Origin: 2-02-FULL-44-35 sp964629505 | GTDB taxonomy: Bacteria; Patescibacteriota; Minisyncoccia; Phycocordibacterales; DSPV01 | DNA: 12,252 nt | Direction: 5' to 3' | Assembly: GCA_964629505.1 (NCBI GenBank) | Contig: CAZVQR010000020.1 | Span: 1 to 12,252 of the forward strand | In this document: positions 5,956-12,160 of the stretch, one piece after another | Layout of the letters: the number at the start of each line of letters is the position of its first letter | How positions within the stretch are numbered: position 1 is the first letter of the stretch | Made by a program: the position numbers and the translations under genes | The notes under the pieces: generated by a model | What the model saw: the letters and a program-made list of their open reading frames with translations, nothing else | What the model was told of the DNA's origin: nothing | The model's database searches: none

Positions 5956-6338
5956 ATGAAAATTCTGATGAGTCTCGTGTTGGCAACAGCCGTGGTTGCA
6001 GGATGCGCCACGAGCAAAGATGAGAAGGTGAAGGGAGTGGTGATGGTCGGGAAACCTTACGCTGTCCGGAAGCTATGCACTTCCTCGCTCGGAAGGCGAA
6101 CAGTGCCGAGATCTTTACCAAGGAAGACCTGGTGCCGGCCATCGCGGTCAGTGAACACCTTGAAGTGCTCGCGAAAATCGGTCACATTCCTCTACGGGTT
6201 CAAGAGGGATTTATTTTGAAGAAAGGACATCGATGGTATTTGGCCGAATGTCCGCCCGAGGATATGCATATTCCTCCCAATATGGGTAGAAGCCGCGCGT
6301 ATTATGTGGTGGACAGAGGGGTGATTGTTTGCCCCTGA
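5956..6338 (+). pseudogene. Small lipoprotein-like gene with an apparent -1 frameshift
   Basis: The frame starting at 5956 reads MKILMSLVLATAVVAGC, a short lipoprotein signal peptide with lipobox AVAGC-like V-A-G-C and a Ser two residues after the Cys, then SKDEKVKGVV. After about 6045 this frame becomes Arg/Ser-rich and unlike a protein, ending at 6219. The frame one base back is open from 6024 to 6338 and gives a credible globular sequence with IFTKEDLVPAIAVSEHLEV, GFILKKGHRWYLAE and a tail rich in Tyr and Val. Joining the two would give a lipoprotein of about 125 residues. Promoter, ribosome binding site and terminator are all intact. I do not recognise the family. A recent mutation, an assembly error or two overlapping genes are all possible. 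Confidence 0.55.
6075..6338 (+). CDS. Hypothetical protein: downstream frame of the frameshifted lipoprotein-like gene
   Basis: If read alone from the ATG at 6075, preceded by GGAAG four bases upstream, this frame gives 87 residues starting MHFLARKANSAEIF. It has no signal peptide or membrane segment, a likely helix around LVPAIAVSEHLEVLAKIG and a strand-rich C-terminal half with two Cys. It could be an independent cytoplasmic protein. The overlap with the signal-peptide frame and the lack of a separate promoter make it more likely to be the body of the upstream lipoprotein gene. No family recognised. Confidence 0.4.
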   Translation: MHFLARKANSAEIFTKEDLVPAIAVSEHLEVLAKIGHIPLRVQEGFILKKGHRWYLAECPPEDMHIPPNMGRSRAYYVVDRGVIVCP

Positions 6339-6359
6339 CGATTCTTGACGCCTGTCTCT

Positions 6360-6386
6360 AGACCTCGCGAAAACGCGAGGTCTTTT
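6360..6386 (+). terminator. Rho-independent terminator
   Basis: GACCTCGCG (6361-6369) and CGCGAGGTC (6374-6382) form a perfect nine-pair stem with an AAAA loop, extended by A6360-T6383 and followed by TTTT. It ends the lipoprotein-like transcript 22 nt after its stop. It also touches the stop codon of the converging peptidase gene (6386). On the minus strand the same stem is not followed by a T run, so it would work there only weakly. Confidence 0.85.
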
Positions 6387-8224
6387 CATTGCCCAACTGG
6401 AATAACTCCAGGCGGCGAGGTTTTTGTCATTTCGACACATTCAGCTAACTCACCTTTCCACGACGGAGAATGCTTGATTGCCTGAATAAGATAAGCACAA
6501 CTAATAACATTAAAACGTTGTTCACGACGATGGTCATTCATGATACTTTGAGCAGATGGTCTGAAAATTATTGGTCGTTTGGGAAAACGATCAGTTCGAG
6601 CGAAAAGAGAACATCCTTCGTAGGACTTGCCGCCATATAATACTCCTTTACTGCTATAATCTTCAGCGGGTTCAAACGAGCAGTGGGGAATGAGGTCACT
6701 TTTAATTTTTTCAATATCGGAACCGTAAAGACTCTCGTAGTACGAAGCGGAATACTCATCAGAAAGATTTGCGAAGGCATGGCCAAATTCATGAACAAAC
6801 GTATAAGACAGATTTTTATCAAAGCCAGCAGGCATTATAATTGCGATACCGGAGGGTCCCCATGTAAGTGTCTGTCCACTAGCGTCGGGAGAAGTGCCTT
6901 CCATATTTAAATACATCCCGAAATACATTGAATTCCACTTACCGCAGGAACTATTATCACGGAGCCATCTTAGGTCTGAAAACGGTGCGAATACATCTTT
7001 AAAGTTAGTATTATGTTTCTTCAAATCAACAAAGTGGGTAAACTCAGTCTGGTATTTCTTAAGTGGTTCTATTGAAGTAAATCCGGATATTGCCAAATTA
7101 CTCCAGCTAAGTGTTTGACCATATAGTCCGGTGTTATCCCTCATATAAACCACTTTGTTTTTTCCGTTCCCGTAGGTCTGCGCGCAGTTGGTCATGGGGA
7201 GAGTGGGGTCGTTGAAAGGTTTATCAACGCGGGTGAACTCGTCTGCCCCCATAAATTTAAGCTTCGGTTTCGGATTCTTGACAATGGCGGCAATCAACTC
7301 TTCGGTGAGATAACTGTTAAAGCCAATATCAGCGGTATATACAAAGTCGCTTTTCCTGACGAAATTGATGGGGCTTGAGCCGGACAAGGTGAATTCCGAT
7401 GTGGGGCTAAACACCAGAGAAACATAGAGAGGAACCGCCGGCGGAGTGGGAGTGGTGTGGCCGCACTTCCTTTTGAAATTGACGGTCAATGAAACGCCAT
7501 CGAGGGGACTAAAATTGCCTAAGGGATAGTTTTTATTGATTTTAGCAAACGATACTGACGATATATTCGCGCTACTGTAGCCGTAACTGTATGGGTCTTT
7601 GTCGTCGCAATCTCCGATGCCCGAATCATCGCTGAAACGGGATGGGTCTTTCTTCGGAGGCGGAACGGGGGTGTCCCATTTAGTATATTGCCCTGGAGCC
7701 CAGCAGAGAGGAATGCCGTCTTTGTCGGCATCGGGACAGGCGGTGTTGGCGACGCAAGAAGGATAGCTCGGATAGTAGGCGCTACCCGCGTAAAATTGGC
7801 ACTTCTCGGCCGCATTGGTGCAACCGGAAAATGGAACACCGGCAGGATTCTGGGCGCAGGTGCTAACCGTGCAAGCTGTGTTTACTGCTTTTGCGGCGCA
7901 GGAGAAACCGATGAGGTCGCCGTTGCCGTTCACCTCCGGTTTAACCGTCGGTGTGATGCATTCATTTTTTGTCGCTGAATCAGCGCAGTATTTCTTGGTC
8001 GCATCATATTTTGATTTGAGATTGAGCGAAATGTCGGTGGAACCGCACAGGCCGGCGAGACAAATGCCTTTCTTGACCCCGCCATAGTCAATGTCGCACG
8101 ATGTGTATTCACCTGTGCATGGCAAGGCAGCAAAAACGGTTTGTGTAATCGCCAATCCGGACACAATTACCAGAACAAGAAGTGTGAATGAGAGAATTTT
8201 TCTTTTTGATATTTTCATTTTCAT
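6386..8224 (-). CDS. Secreted M64-like zinc metallopeptidase with Cys-rich and metal-binding N-terminal regions
   Basis: The product is about 612 residues from the ATG at 8224. This start is one base after the upstream stop, and a second ATG two codons later is equally possible. The N-terminus has Lys/Arg, a hydrophobic stretch (about 10-26) and a VFA-A cleavage-like site near residue 32, so it is exported. Next come many cysteines (to about 160) and acidic calcium-type motifs DADKDG (165-170) and GDCDDKDP (204-211), which resemble MopE/thrombospondin-3 metal-binding repeats. The C-terminal part holds HEFGHAFANLSDEY (478-491), the zinc motif HExxH followed by DEY as in M64 (IgA-peptidase-type) enzymes, and a later RPSAQSIMND segment that also fits that family. 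The substrate is unknown. It is tightly coupled to the Cys-rich anchored protein upstream. Confidence 0.8.
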   Translation of the reverse strand: MKMKISKRKILSFTLLVLVIVSGLAITQTVFAALPCTGEYTSCDIDYGGVKKGICLAGLCGSTDISLNLKSKYDATKKYCADSATKNECITPTVKPEVNGNGDLIGFSCAAKAVNTACTVSTCAQNPAGVPFSGCTNAAEKCQFYAGSAYYPSYPSCVANTACPDADKDGIPLCWAPGQYTKWDTPVPPPKKDPSRFSDDSGIGDCDDKDPYSYGYSSANISSVSFAKINKNYPLGNFSPLDGVSLTVNFKRKCGHTTPTPPAVPLYVSLVFSPTSEFTLSGSSPINFVRKSDFVYTADIGFNSYLTEELIAAIVKNPKPKLKFMGADEFTRVDKPFNDPTLPMTNCAQTYGNGKNKVVYMRDNTGLYGQTLSWSNLAISGFTSIEPLKKYQTEFTHFVDLKKHNTNFKDVFAPFSDLRWLRDNSSCGKWNSMYFGMYLNMEGTSPDASGQTLTWGPSGIAIIMPAGFDKNLSYTFVHEFGHAFANLSDEYSASYYESLYGSDIEKIKSDLIPHCSFEPAEDYSSKGVLYGGKSYEGCSLFARTDRFPKRPIIFRPSAQSIMNDHRREQRFNVISCAYLIQAIKHSPSWKGELAECVEMTKTSPPGVIPVGQ

Positions 8225-8225
8225 T

Positions 8226-8930
8226 TTAGCTTCCCACGGAACACACGAGCTTACTCTCATCAAGGTAGATGGAGGAGAGGGGCTTCGTCGAGGTGCCTTG
8301 GTAGATGTTTAGGGAGCGGACGTTGCGGTTTAAGGGGAGAAAGAGGTCAATGGTGGCGGAGGGAAGCTCAATGAGCTCGCCTTTGGGAGGATTGCCAAAG
8401 GACTCAGCGATGATGTAGCGGCCGCTCCAGAGTTCGTATTTGCCTAGAGACACTTTGGAGCTATTTAAGGTTTCGGCTCTGAAAGGAGATGGTTCTTCGG
8501 CGTAGAATTGATTGACCAATGGCGAAGCGTCTTCGGAAGTTACAGCGGTGCTTTTGTAGGTGAAAGACGAAGAGTCGCCGTTCTTGTTCTCGGTGAGCGT
8601 TACTCCGACATAGCAAGAGCTGACGCAGGCGCCGGAGGAACAGCCCTTTGGACACTGGACATACTCAAACTTTCTCGCACCAGATTCACAATAGTTTTCG
8701 TAGAGAGTGGTGGAGGTGTAGCAGGAGTCGTTGGAAGCAATGCCGCTGTAAGTAACAGTGCCATAGGTGAAGTGGTTTCTGCCATAGTCGGAGTCGGTGC
8801 AGGCGCCGGACACTTGGGCGAGCTGAAAACCGACCGGGACGCCGAGCTTGGAAAATATAATGGACAGTACATACGCCAAAAACACCACAACGATAACGGC
8901 TCGGGCTACATCAAATGGAGTTTTTAACAT
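8226..8930 (-). CDS. Membrane-anchored Cys-rich extracellular protein
   Basis: From the ATG at 8930 the protein has 234 residues. It has a short basic N-terminus, one hydrophobic helix (about 11-31, AVIVVVFLAYVLSIIF) that could be an anchor or uncleaved signal, then a Cys-rich module (about 44-102): CTDSDYG, YGTVTY, SCYTSTTLYENYC, CPKGCSSGACV. I associate this CTDSD...CPxGCSxGxC pattern with secreted proteins of CPR bacteria and DPANN archaea. The last 130 residues are strand-rich and unrecognised. A TTG at 8990 would add 20 residues, but a TATAAT promoter element lies inside that stretch, so I prefer the ATG. The gene follows rplE and ends one base before the M64-like peptidase start, suggesting joint expression and possibly a joint job at the cell surface. 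Confidence 0.7.
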   Translation of the reverse strand: MLKTPFDVARAVIVVVFLAYVLSIIFSKLGVPVGFQLAQVSGACTDSDYGRNHFTYGTVTYSGIASNDSCYTSTTLYENYCESGARKFEYVQCPKGCSSGACVSSCYVGVTLTENKNGDSSSFTYKSTAVTSEDASPLVNQFYAEEPSPFRAETLNSSKVSLGKYELWSGRYIIAESFGNPPKGELIELPSATIDLFLPLNRNVRSLNIYQGTSTKPLSSIYLDESKLVCSVGS

Positions 8931-8957
8931 ATGGCGGAGTTTATTCAAGGCCTCGTA

Positions 8958-8986
8958 ATTATATCCCTCGCCAAATTTCACCGCAA
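8958..8986 (-). promoter_or_regulatory. Probable promoter of the Cys-rich protein/peptidase pair
   Basis: On the minus strand a consensus -10 TATAAT (8963-8958) lies 17 nt after a weak -35-like TTGCGG (8986-8981). Transcription would start near 8951, about 20 nt before the ATG at 8930. This would let the secreted pair be expressed independently of the ribosomal genes just upstream. Confidence 0.5.
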
Positions 8987-9013
8987 ACAAAAAGGGGATA
9001 ACTAAAAAGTCGT

Positions 9014-9550
9014 TTATTTTTTCTTAAAAGGCACCCCGATATGTTCAAGGAAAGCTAGCGCTTCGGCGCGAGTTTGGGCGGTATTTACTATGGTTATTGC
9101 CATACCGAAAACATCGCGCAAGTCTTCATCGGCTGTTTCCGGAAAAATCGTGTGCTCTCTAACGCCGATTGTGATGTTGCCCATTTCGTCAACCGCTTTG
9201 GGCGAAATGCCGCGAAAGTCTTTAGTGCGGGGCAAAGCGACATTTAAAAGTTTATCCAAAAAACCGAACAAGCGTGGCCCACGCAAAGTAATTTGATAGC
9301 CGATTAAATCTCCTAACCGTGTCTTGAAAGAAGCGATGGATTTTTTCGCGCCGCGCGGCGCCGGTTTCTGGCCGGTGATTTTAGTCAAGCGATCCGCCAC
9401 CACTTCATTTTTTTTCTTGTCTTTGAGGGAGCCGGTGCCAACGCTGATTACCGCTTTCGAAAGCCGCGGCGCTTGCATTGGGTTTTTCCAACCCATTTTT
9501 TCTTTAAGGGCGGCAAATGCTTCATTTTGTTTTTGTTTGGTCGTTTTCAT
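9014..9550 (-). CDS. rplE: 50S ribosomal protein L5
   Basis: L5 binds 5S rRNA in the central protuberance of the large subunit. The 178-residue length is normal. Recognisable segments: LSKAVISVGTGSLKDKK near the N-terminus; ITGQKPAPRGAKKSIASFKTR; GYQITLRGPRLFGFLDKLLNVALPR; DFRGISPKAVDEMGNITIGVREHTIFPE; and FGMAITIVNTA near the end. The ATG overlaps the rplX stop (ATGA), so translation is coupled. This is the last ribosomal gene of the cluster here: rpsN and rpsH, which normally follow, are absent, and the Cys-rich surface protein comes next without a terminator. Confidence 0.98.
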   Translation of the reverse strand: MKTTKQKQNEAFAALKEKMGWKNPMQAPRLSKAVISVGTGSLKDKKKNEVVADRLTKITGQKPAPRGAKKSIASFKTRLGDLIGYQITLRGPRLFGFLDKLLNVALPRTKDFRGISPKAVDEMGNITIGVREHTIFPETADEDLRDVFGMAITIVNTAQTRAEALAFLEHIGVPFKKK

Positions 9551-9768
9551 TTTTTTGCTAATCGGACATTGGACACATGAATCGGCATCGCTTTTTCCAC
9601 CACTTGCCCTTTCTGATTGGCCCGCTTCGGTTTCTGATGATGCTTGCGACGATTGATACCTTCCACAATCACTTTGTTTTCTCTCGGCAAAGCCAAAACC
9701 ACCTTGCCGCTTTTACCTCTATCGGCGCCAGTTATTACCTCCACCATGTCCCCTTTTTTTATTTTCAT
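9547..9768 (-). CDS. rplX: 50S ribosomal protein L24
   Basis: L24 is an early assembly protein that binds the 5' part of 23S rRNA. The 73 residues contain the KOW-type core: KKGDMVEVITGADRGKSGKV, then EGINRRKHHQKP and MPIHVSNVRL. E. coli L24 has 104 residues; this one ends soon after the HVSN motif, so the C-terminal extension is missing, in line with reduced ribosomal proteins in small-genome lineages. It sits between rplN and rplE in the standard order and overlaps rplE by four bases. Confidence 0.96.
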   Translation of the reverse strand: MKIKKGDMVEVITGADRGKSGKVVLALPRENKVIVEGINRRKHHQKPKRANQKGQVVEKAMPIHVSNVRLAKK

Positions 9769-9780
9769 TTTTATATTGTG

Positions 9781-10152
9781 TTAAACAATTTCTGATGCCA
9801 ATGAAGTAATAGATTGAAAACCTTTTTCCGACAACTCGCGGGGAATCGGTCCGAAGACTCGGCCGGCAATCGGCTCGTGCTTGGCTTTGTCAACAATCAC
9901 CACCGCGTTTTCGTCAAAACGGATATAAGAACCGTCGCGGCGGCGATAAGCGTTGCGTTGGCGCACTACTACCGCGTGTAAGACATCTTTCTTTTTAATC
10001 GACTTGCGCGGTTCGGCTTTTTGCACCGACAAGACCACCAACTCGCCGAGTTGGGCGTAACGCTTGCGGCTGGAGCCAAGCACTTTGAAAATTCGGCCGA
10101 TTTTGCCGCCGGAATTATCAGCGATTTTCACAATGGAACGCGGTTGAATCAT
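9781..10152 (-). CDS. rplN: 50S ribosomal protein L14
   Basis: L14 lies at the subunit interface, where it forms bridges to 16S rRNA. The 123 residues are full length: MIQPRSIVKIADNSGGK at the start, RYAQLGELVVLSV, KKKDVLHAVVVRQRN, GSYIRFDENAVVIVD, and GRVFGPIPRELSEKGF near the end, all standard. The ATG overlaps the rpsQ stop as ATGA, which indicates coupling. It is separated from rplX by 12 nt. Confidence 0.98.
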   Translation of the reverse strand: MIQPRSIVKIADNSGGKIGRIFKVLGSSRKRYAQLGELVVLSVQKAEPRKSIKKKDVLHAVVVRQRNAYRRRDGSYIRFDENAVVIVDKAKHEPIAGRVFGPIPRELSEKGFQSITSLASEIV

Positions 10153-10412
10153 TGGATTATTTTAAAATGTTTATCTTTGGAAATCGGTCGGCACTCTTCT
10201 ATCTCAACTTGAGCGCCAATCTTTTTGGTATTACCAGGGTCATCGGCTTTGTAGCGTTTGGTTACTCGAAAATATTTTTGATACTTCGGGTGCTTGACCA
10301 ACCGATTCGTTTCTACCACTACGGTGTTTTTCATTTTGTCGGAAACCACCACGCCGAGCAATCGGCGTTTGTGTTTAATAACAGTATTCTTTTTTTCTAT
10401 TTTATTTTCCAT
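10149..10412 (-). CDS. rpsQ: 30S ribosomal protein S17
   Basis: S17 is a primary 16S rRNA-binding protein needed early in small-subunit assembly. The 87 residues include KRRLLGVVVSDKMKNTVVV, the classic N-terminal G-x-V-x-S-D-K-M-x-K-T-x-V motif, then RLVKHPKYQKYFRVTKRYKAD and VEIEECRPISKDKHFKI. Order and length are as expected. It starts inside the end of rpmC (11 nt overlap) and overlaps rplN by four bases, so the three are translated as a coupled block. Confidence 0.97.
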   Translation of the reverse strand: MENKIEKKNTVIKHKRRLLGVVVSDKMKNTVVVETNRLVKHPKYQKYFRVTKRYKADDPGNTKKIGAQVEIEECRPISKDKHFKIIQ

Positions 10413-10587
10413 TTCTTCTTCTGATTTCTGTTAGAATACGCGCGATTTCCTTGCGAGTATTCCGTCCCTCTTTGACATTGCGACTTTTACTACCGGCAAT
10501 CCCAAAACGAAACTTCCTCAATGCTTCGCGCTTTTCGGCGAGCAAGTGCTCAAGTTCTGGAACAGTTTTTTCGGTAAGATTTAACAT
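10402..10587 (-). CDS. rpmC: 50S ribosomal protein L29
   Basis: L29 is a small two-helix protein near the polypeptide exit tunnel. The 61 residues show a helical pattern with LTEKTVPELEHLLAEKREAL, FRFGIAGSKSRNV in the turn, and RKEIARILTEIRRR in the second helix, as in the family. It lies between rplP (11 nt gap) and rpsQ (overlapping), the standard S10 operon order. Confidence 0.94.
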   Translation of the reverse strand: MLNLTEKTVPELEHLLAEKREALRKFRFGIAGSKSRNVKEGRNTRKEIARILTEIRRRNGK

Positions 10588-10598
10588 TAGCTTAAAAA

Positions 10599-11015
10599 TT
10601 AACGGCTGACAATTTTGGTCTTAACCGGTAATTTGGTGCCGGCTTTCCTTAGGGCTTCGGTGGCTTCGACCGGTGGTAAGCCGTCCACTTCAAACAGTAC
10701 TCGGCCAGGCAGAACTTCAACACAATAGCCCTGCGGGTCGCCTTTGCCCTGTCCCATTCCCACCTCTGCCGCCTTGGCGGTATAGGGCCGGTCAGGAAAA
10801 ACCCGAATCCAAATCTTGCCGGTTTTACCAATGAAACGGCTAATCACCTTGCGCGCTGATTCCAGCTGTTCGGATTTGAGTCGGCCAACTTCCAGCGCTT
10901 TCAAACCAAATGAACCAAAAGCCACCGTTGTCCCACGGGTTTCCACCCGCCTTTTTTTAGGATTAACGCGTTTGGTTTGCCACTTGCGATATTTTACTTT
11001 TTTGGGAAGCAACAT
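10599..11015 (-). CDS. rplP: 50S ribosomal protein L16
   Basis: L16 helps organise the A and P tRNA sites and 5S rRNA region of the large subunit. From the ATG at 11015 it has 138 residues starting MLLPKKVKYRKWQ, the conserved start. An upstream extension (to 11087) would run into rpsC and is rejected. Other marks are TRGTTVAFGSFGLKA, ARKVISRF, KIWIRVFPDRPYT, GMGQGKGDPQGY, LPGRVLFEV and KLPVKTKIVSR. In E. coli the equivalent of G86 (EVGMGQGKG) is Arg81, a hydroxylated residue in the RMGKGKG motif; here it is Gly. It follows the rpsC stop after four bases. Confidence 0.97.
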   Translation of the reverse strand: MLLPKKVKYRKWQTKRVNPKKRRVETRGTTVAFGSFGLKALEVGRLKSEQLESARKVISRFIGKTGKIWIRVFPDRPYTAKAAEVGMGQGKGDPQGYCVEVLPGRVLFEVDGLPPVEATEALRKAGTKLPVKTKIVSR

Positions 11016-11019
11016 AATT

Positions 11020-11697
11020 TTATTTGGTTTGTTTCTTTTGACCTTTTTCGAAAATCTCGCCACGAAAAATCCAAACCTTGATACCAATGTCGCCGTAAGT
11101 CATGTGGGCTTTTTCGCGGGCAAAATCAATATCGGCTCGCAAGGTCTGCAACGGCACTCGGCCCTTTTTCATTTCTTCCTGACGGGCGATATCAGAGCCG
11201 CCGAGTCGGCCGGAGAGCACCAAACGCACACCTTTAACATCGCGGTTAGCCATTACCTTTTCAATCGTTTGTTTCATTACCCGACGAAATGGCAGGCGTT
11301 TTTCCAAGCTCTCGGCAATCATTTGACTGACTACCGTCGCGTTGGATTCGGGTGATTTGATTTCCTCAATGTCCAATTTGAAGTTTTTGTCGAACGATAA
11401 TTTAAGCCGATTCATTTCCTTAAGAATTTCCGCGCGTAATTTCACTGAGCCCTCGCCGCTTCGGCCGATTAACAAGCCGGGTCGGGCGGTTTTAATGACC
11501 ACTCTGATGGTTTTTGGTCCTCGTTCAATTTCTACCAAACCGGCAAAAAGGCCGCGCAGGCGTTTAGCTAAAAACTCGCGCAGCATAATATCGCGTTTCA
11601 AAAAATCTCGATATTGTTCTCGGACACCAAACCAGCGCGACTTCCAGTCGCGAATGATGCCTAAACGATGAGCGTATGGATGAACGGTGTGGGACAT
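11020..11697 (-). CDS. rpsC: 30S ribosomal protein S3
   Basis: S3 sits at the mRNA entry channel and contributes to unwinding of structured mRNA. The 225 residues start MSHTVHPYAHRLGIIRDWKSRWF, the typical start. They include a type 2 KH domain with ARPGLLIGRSGEG at about 72-84, then LEKRLPFRRVMKQTI, GVRLVLSGRLGGSDIAR, and the final YGDIGIKVWIFRGEI before a short Lys-rich tail. Complete and ordinary in length. It is separated from rplV by a short gap made largely of a heptamer repeat. Confidence 0.98.
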   Translation of the reverse strand: MSHTVHPYAHRLGIIRDWKSRWFGVREQYRDFLKRDIMLREFLAKRLRGLFAGLVEIERGPKTIRVVIKTARPGLLIGRSGEGSVKLRAEILKEMNRLKLSFDKNFKLDIEEIKSPESNATVVSQMIAESLEKRLPFRRVMKQTIEKVMANRDVKGVRLVLSGRLGGSDIARQEEMKKGRVPLQTLRADIDFAREKAHMTYGDIGIKVWIFRGEIFEKGQKKQTK

Positions 11698-11703
11698 TTT
11701 AGT

Positions 11704-11731
11704 AATTAGAAATTAGGAATTAGGAATTTCC
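11704..11731. repeat. Period-7 tandem repeat at the rplV end
   Basis: Four units with a 7 nt period: AATTAGA, AATTAGG, AATTAGG and AATTTCC. The repeat covers the last codons and stop of rplV and most of the rplV-rpsC gap. The first three units differ by only one base. Confidence 0.7.
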
Positions 11732-12060
11732 GGTTGTTCTGAAAGAACAACCGTAATGCGGCTGGTGCGTTTCTTAATGCGATTAGCGGTGCCGCGAGCG
11801 CGCGGCATCAGTCGTTTTAGAGTTGGGCCGGCGTCCACCCGAATTTCTTTGACGAATAATTTATCTTTGGCCACTTTGAAATTTTCACCGGCATTGGCGA
11901 CTGCTGATTCAATAACACTTTTAACCGGCGAAGCGGCGGCTTTGCTGAAAAAACTAAGGGTTGTTAAAGCTCGTTCCACTTTTTTGCCGCGTACAAAATC
12001 AGCTACGAGACGGACTTTTCTCGGCGACTGGCGATAATTGTTTAAGCTGGCGGTAATCAT
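11713..12060 (-). CDS. rplV: 50S ribosomal protein L22
   Basis: L22 lines the nascent-chain exit tunnel with an extended hairpin loop. The 115 residues show the standard pattern: YRQSPRKVRLVADFVRGK at the start; ALTTLSFFSKAAASPVKSVIESAVANAGEN; and the tunnel-loop region RVDAGPTLKRLMPRARGTANRIKKRTSRITVVL. The last residues (PEIPNS) and the stop are encoded by an AATTAGG-type repeat that continues into the gap before rpsC. The start ATG follows an AT-rich spacer of about 96 nt from the upstream gene, an unusually large gap for this operon. Confidence 0.98.
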   Translation of the reverse strand: MITASLNNYRQSPRKVRLVADFVRGKKVERALTTLSFFSKAAASPVKSVIESAVANAGENFKVAKDKLFVKEIRVDAGPTLKRLMPRARGTANRIKKRTSRITVVLSEQPEIPNS

Positions 12061-12062
12061 GG

Positions 12063-12160
12063 AAGTTTAAAGTTTAAAGTGAAAAGTTAAAAACTGAATT
12101 TTAAATCTTAAAGTTTTAAATTTTGAATTTTAATTTTGCGATTTTAGCTTTTAGTTTTAA
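12063..12160. repeat. Degenerate heptamer repeat filling the rpsS-rplV gap
   Basis: The gap can be cut into 14 successive 7 nt units in constant phase, starting AAGTTTA, AAGTTTA, AAGTGAA, AAGTTAA and later AATTTTG, AATTTTA, GATTTTA, GCTTTTA. Most units share a TTTTA or TTTAA core at the same phase. The first two units are identical and the rest are diverged. Nothing else is visible in this gap. The last four bases of this repeat reach into the stop codon of the gene upstream of rplV. Confidence 0.6.

Noticed and set aside
6046..6056. GGGAAAC heptamer as a programmed -1 frameshift site in the lipoprotein-like gene
   Set aside because: In the signal-peptide frame the codons are GGG AAA, not GGA AAC, so the X-XXY-YYZ phasing is wrong for tandem slippage.
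8508..8927. A 139-codon plus-strand open frame opposite the Cys-rich gene
   Set aside because: It is glycine/valine-rich with no motif, while the opposite strand shows a membrane helix and an ordered Cys module. It is an antisense shadow.
8931..8990. TTG start at 8990 for the Cys-rich protein
   Set aside because: There is no ribosome binding site, the start is a rare type, and a consensus TATAAT lies inside the extra segment. It remains possible if the gene is translated from the ribosomal transcript.
11016..11087. Longer L16 frame starting at 11087
   Set aside because: It would overlap rpsC by 68 bases, and MLLPKKVKYRK at 11015 is the conserved L16 start.
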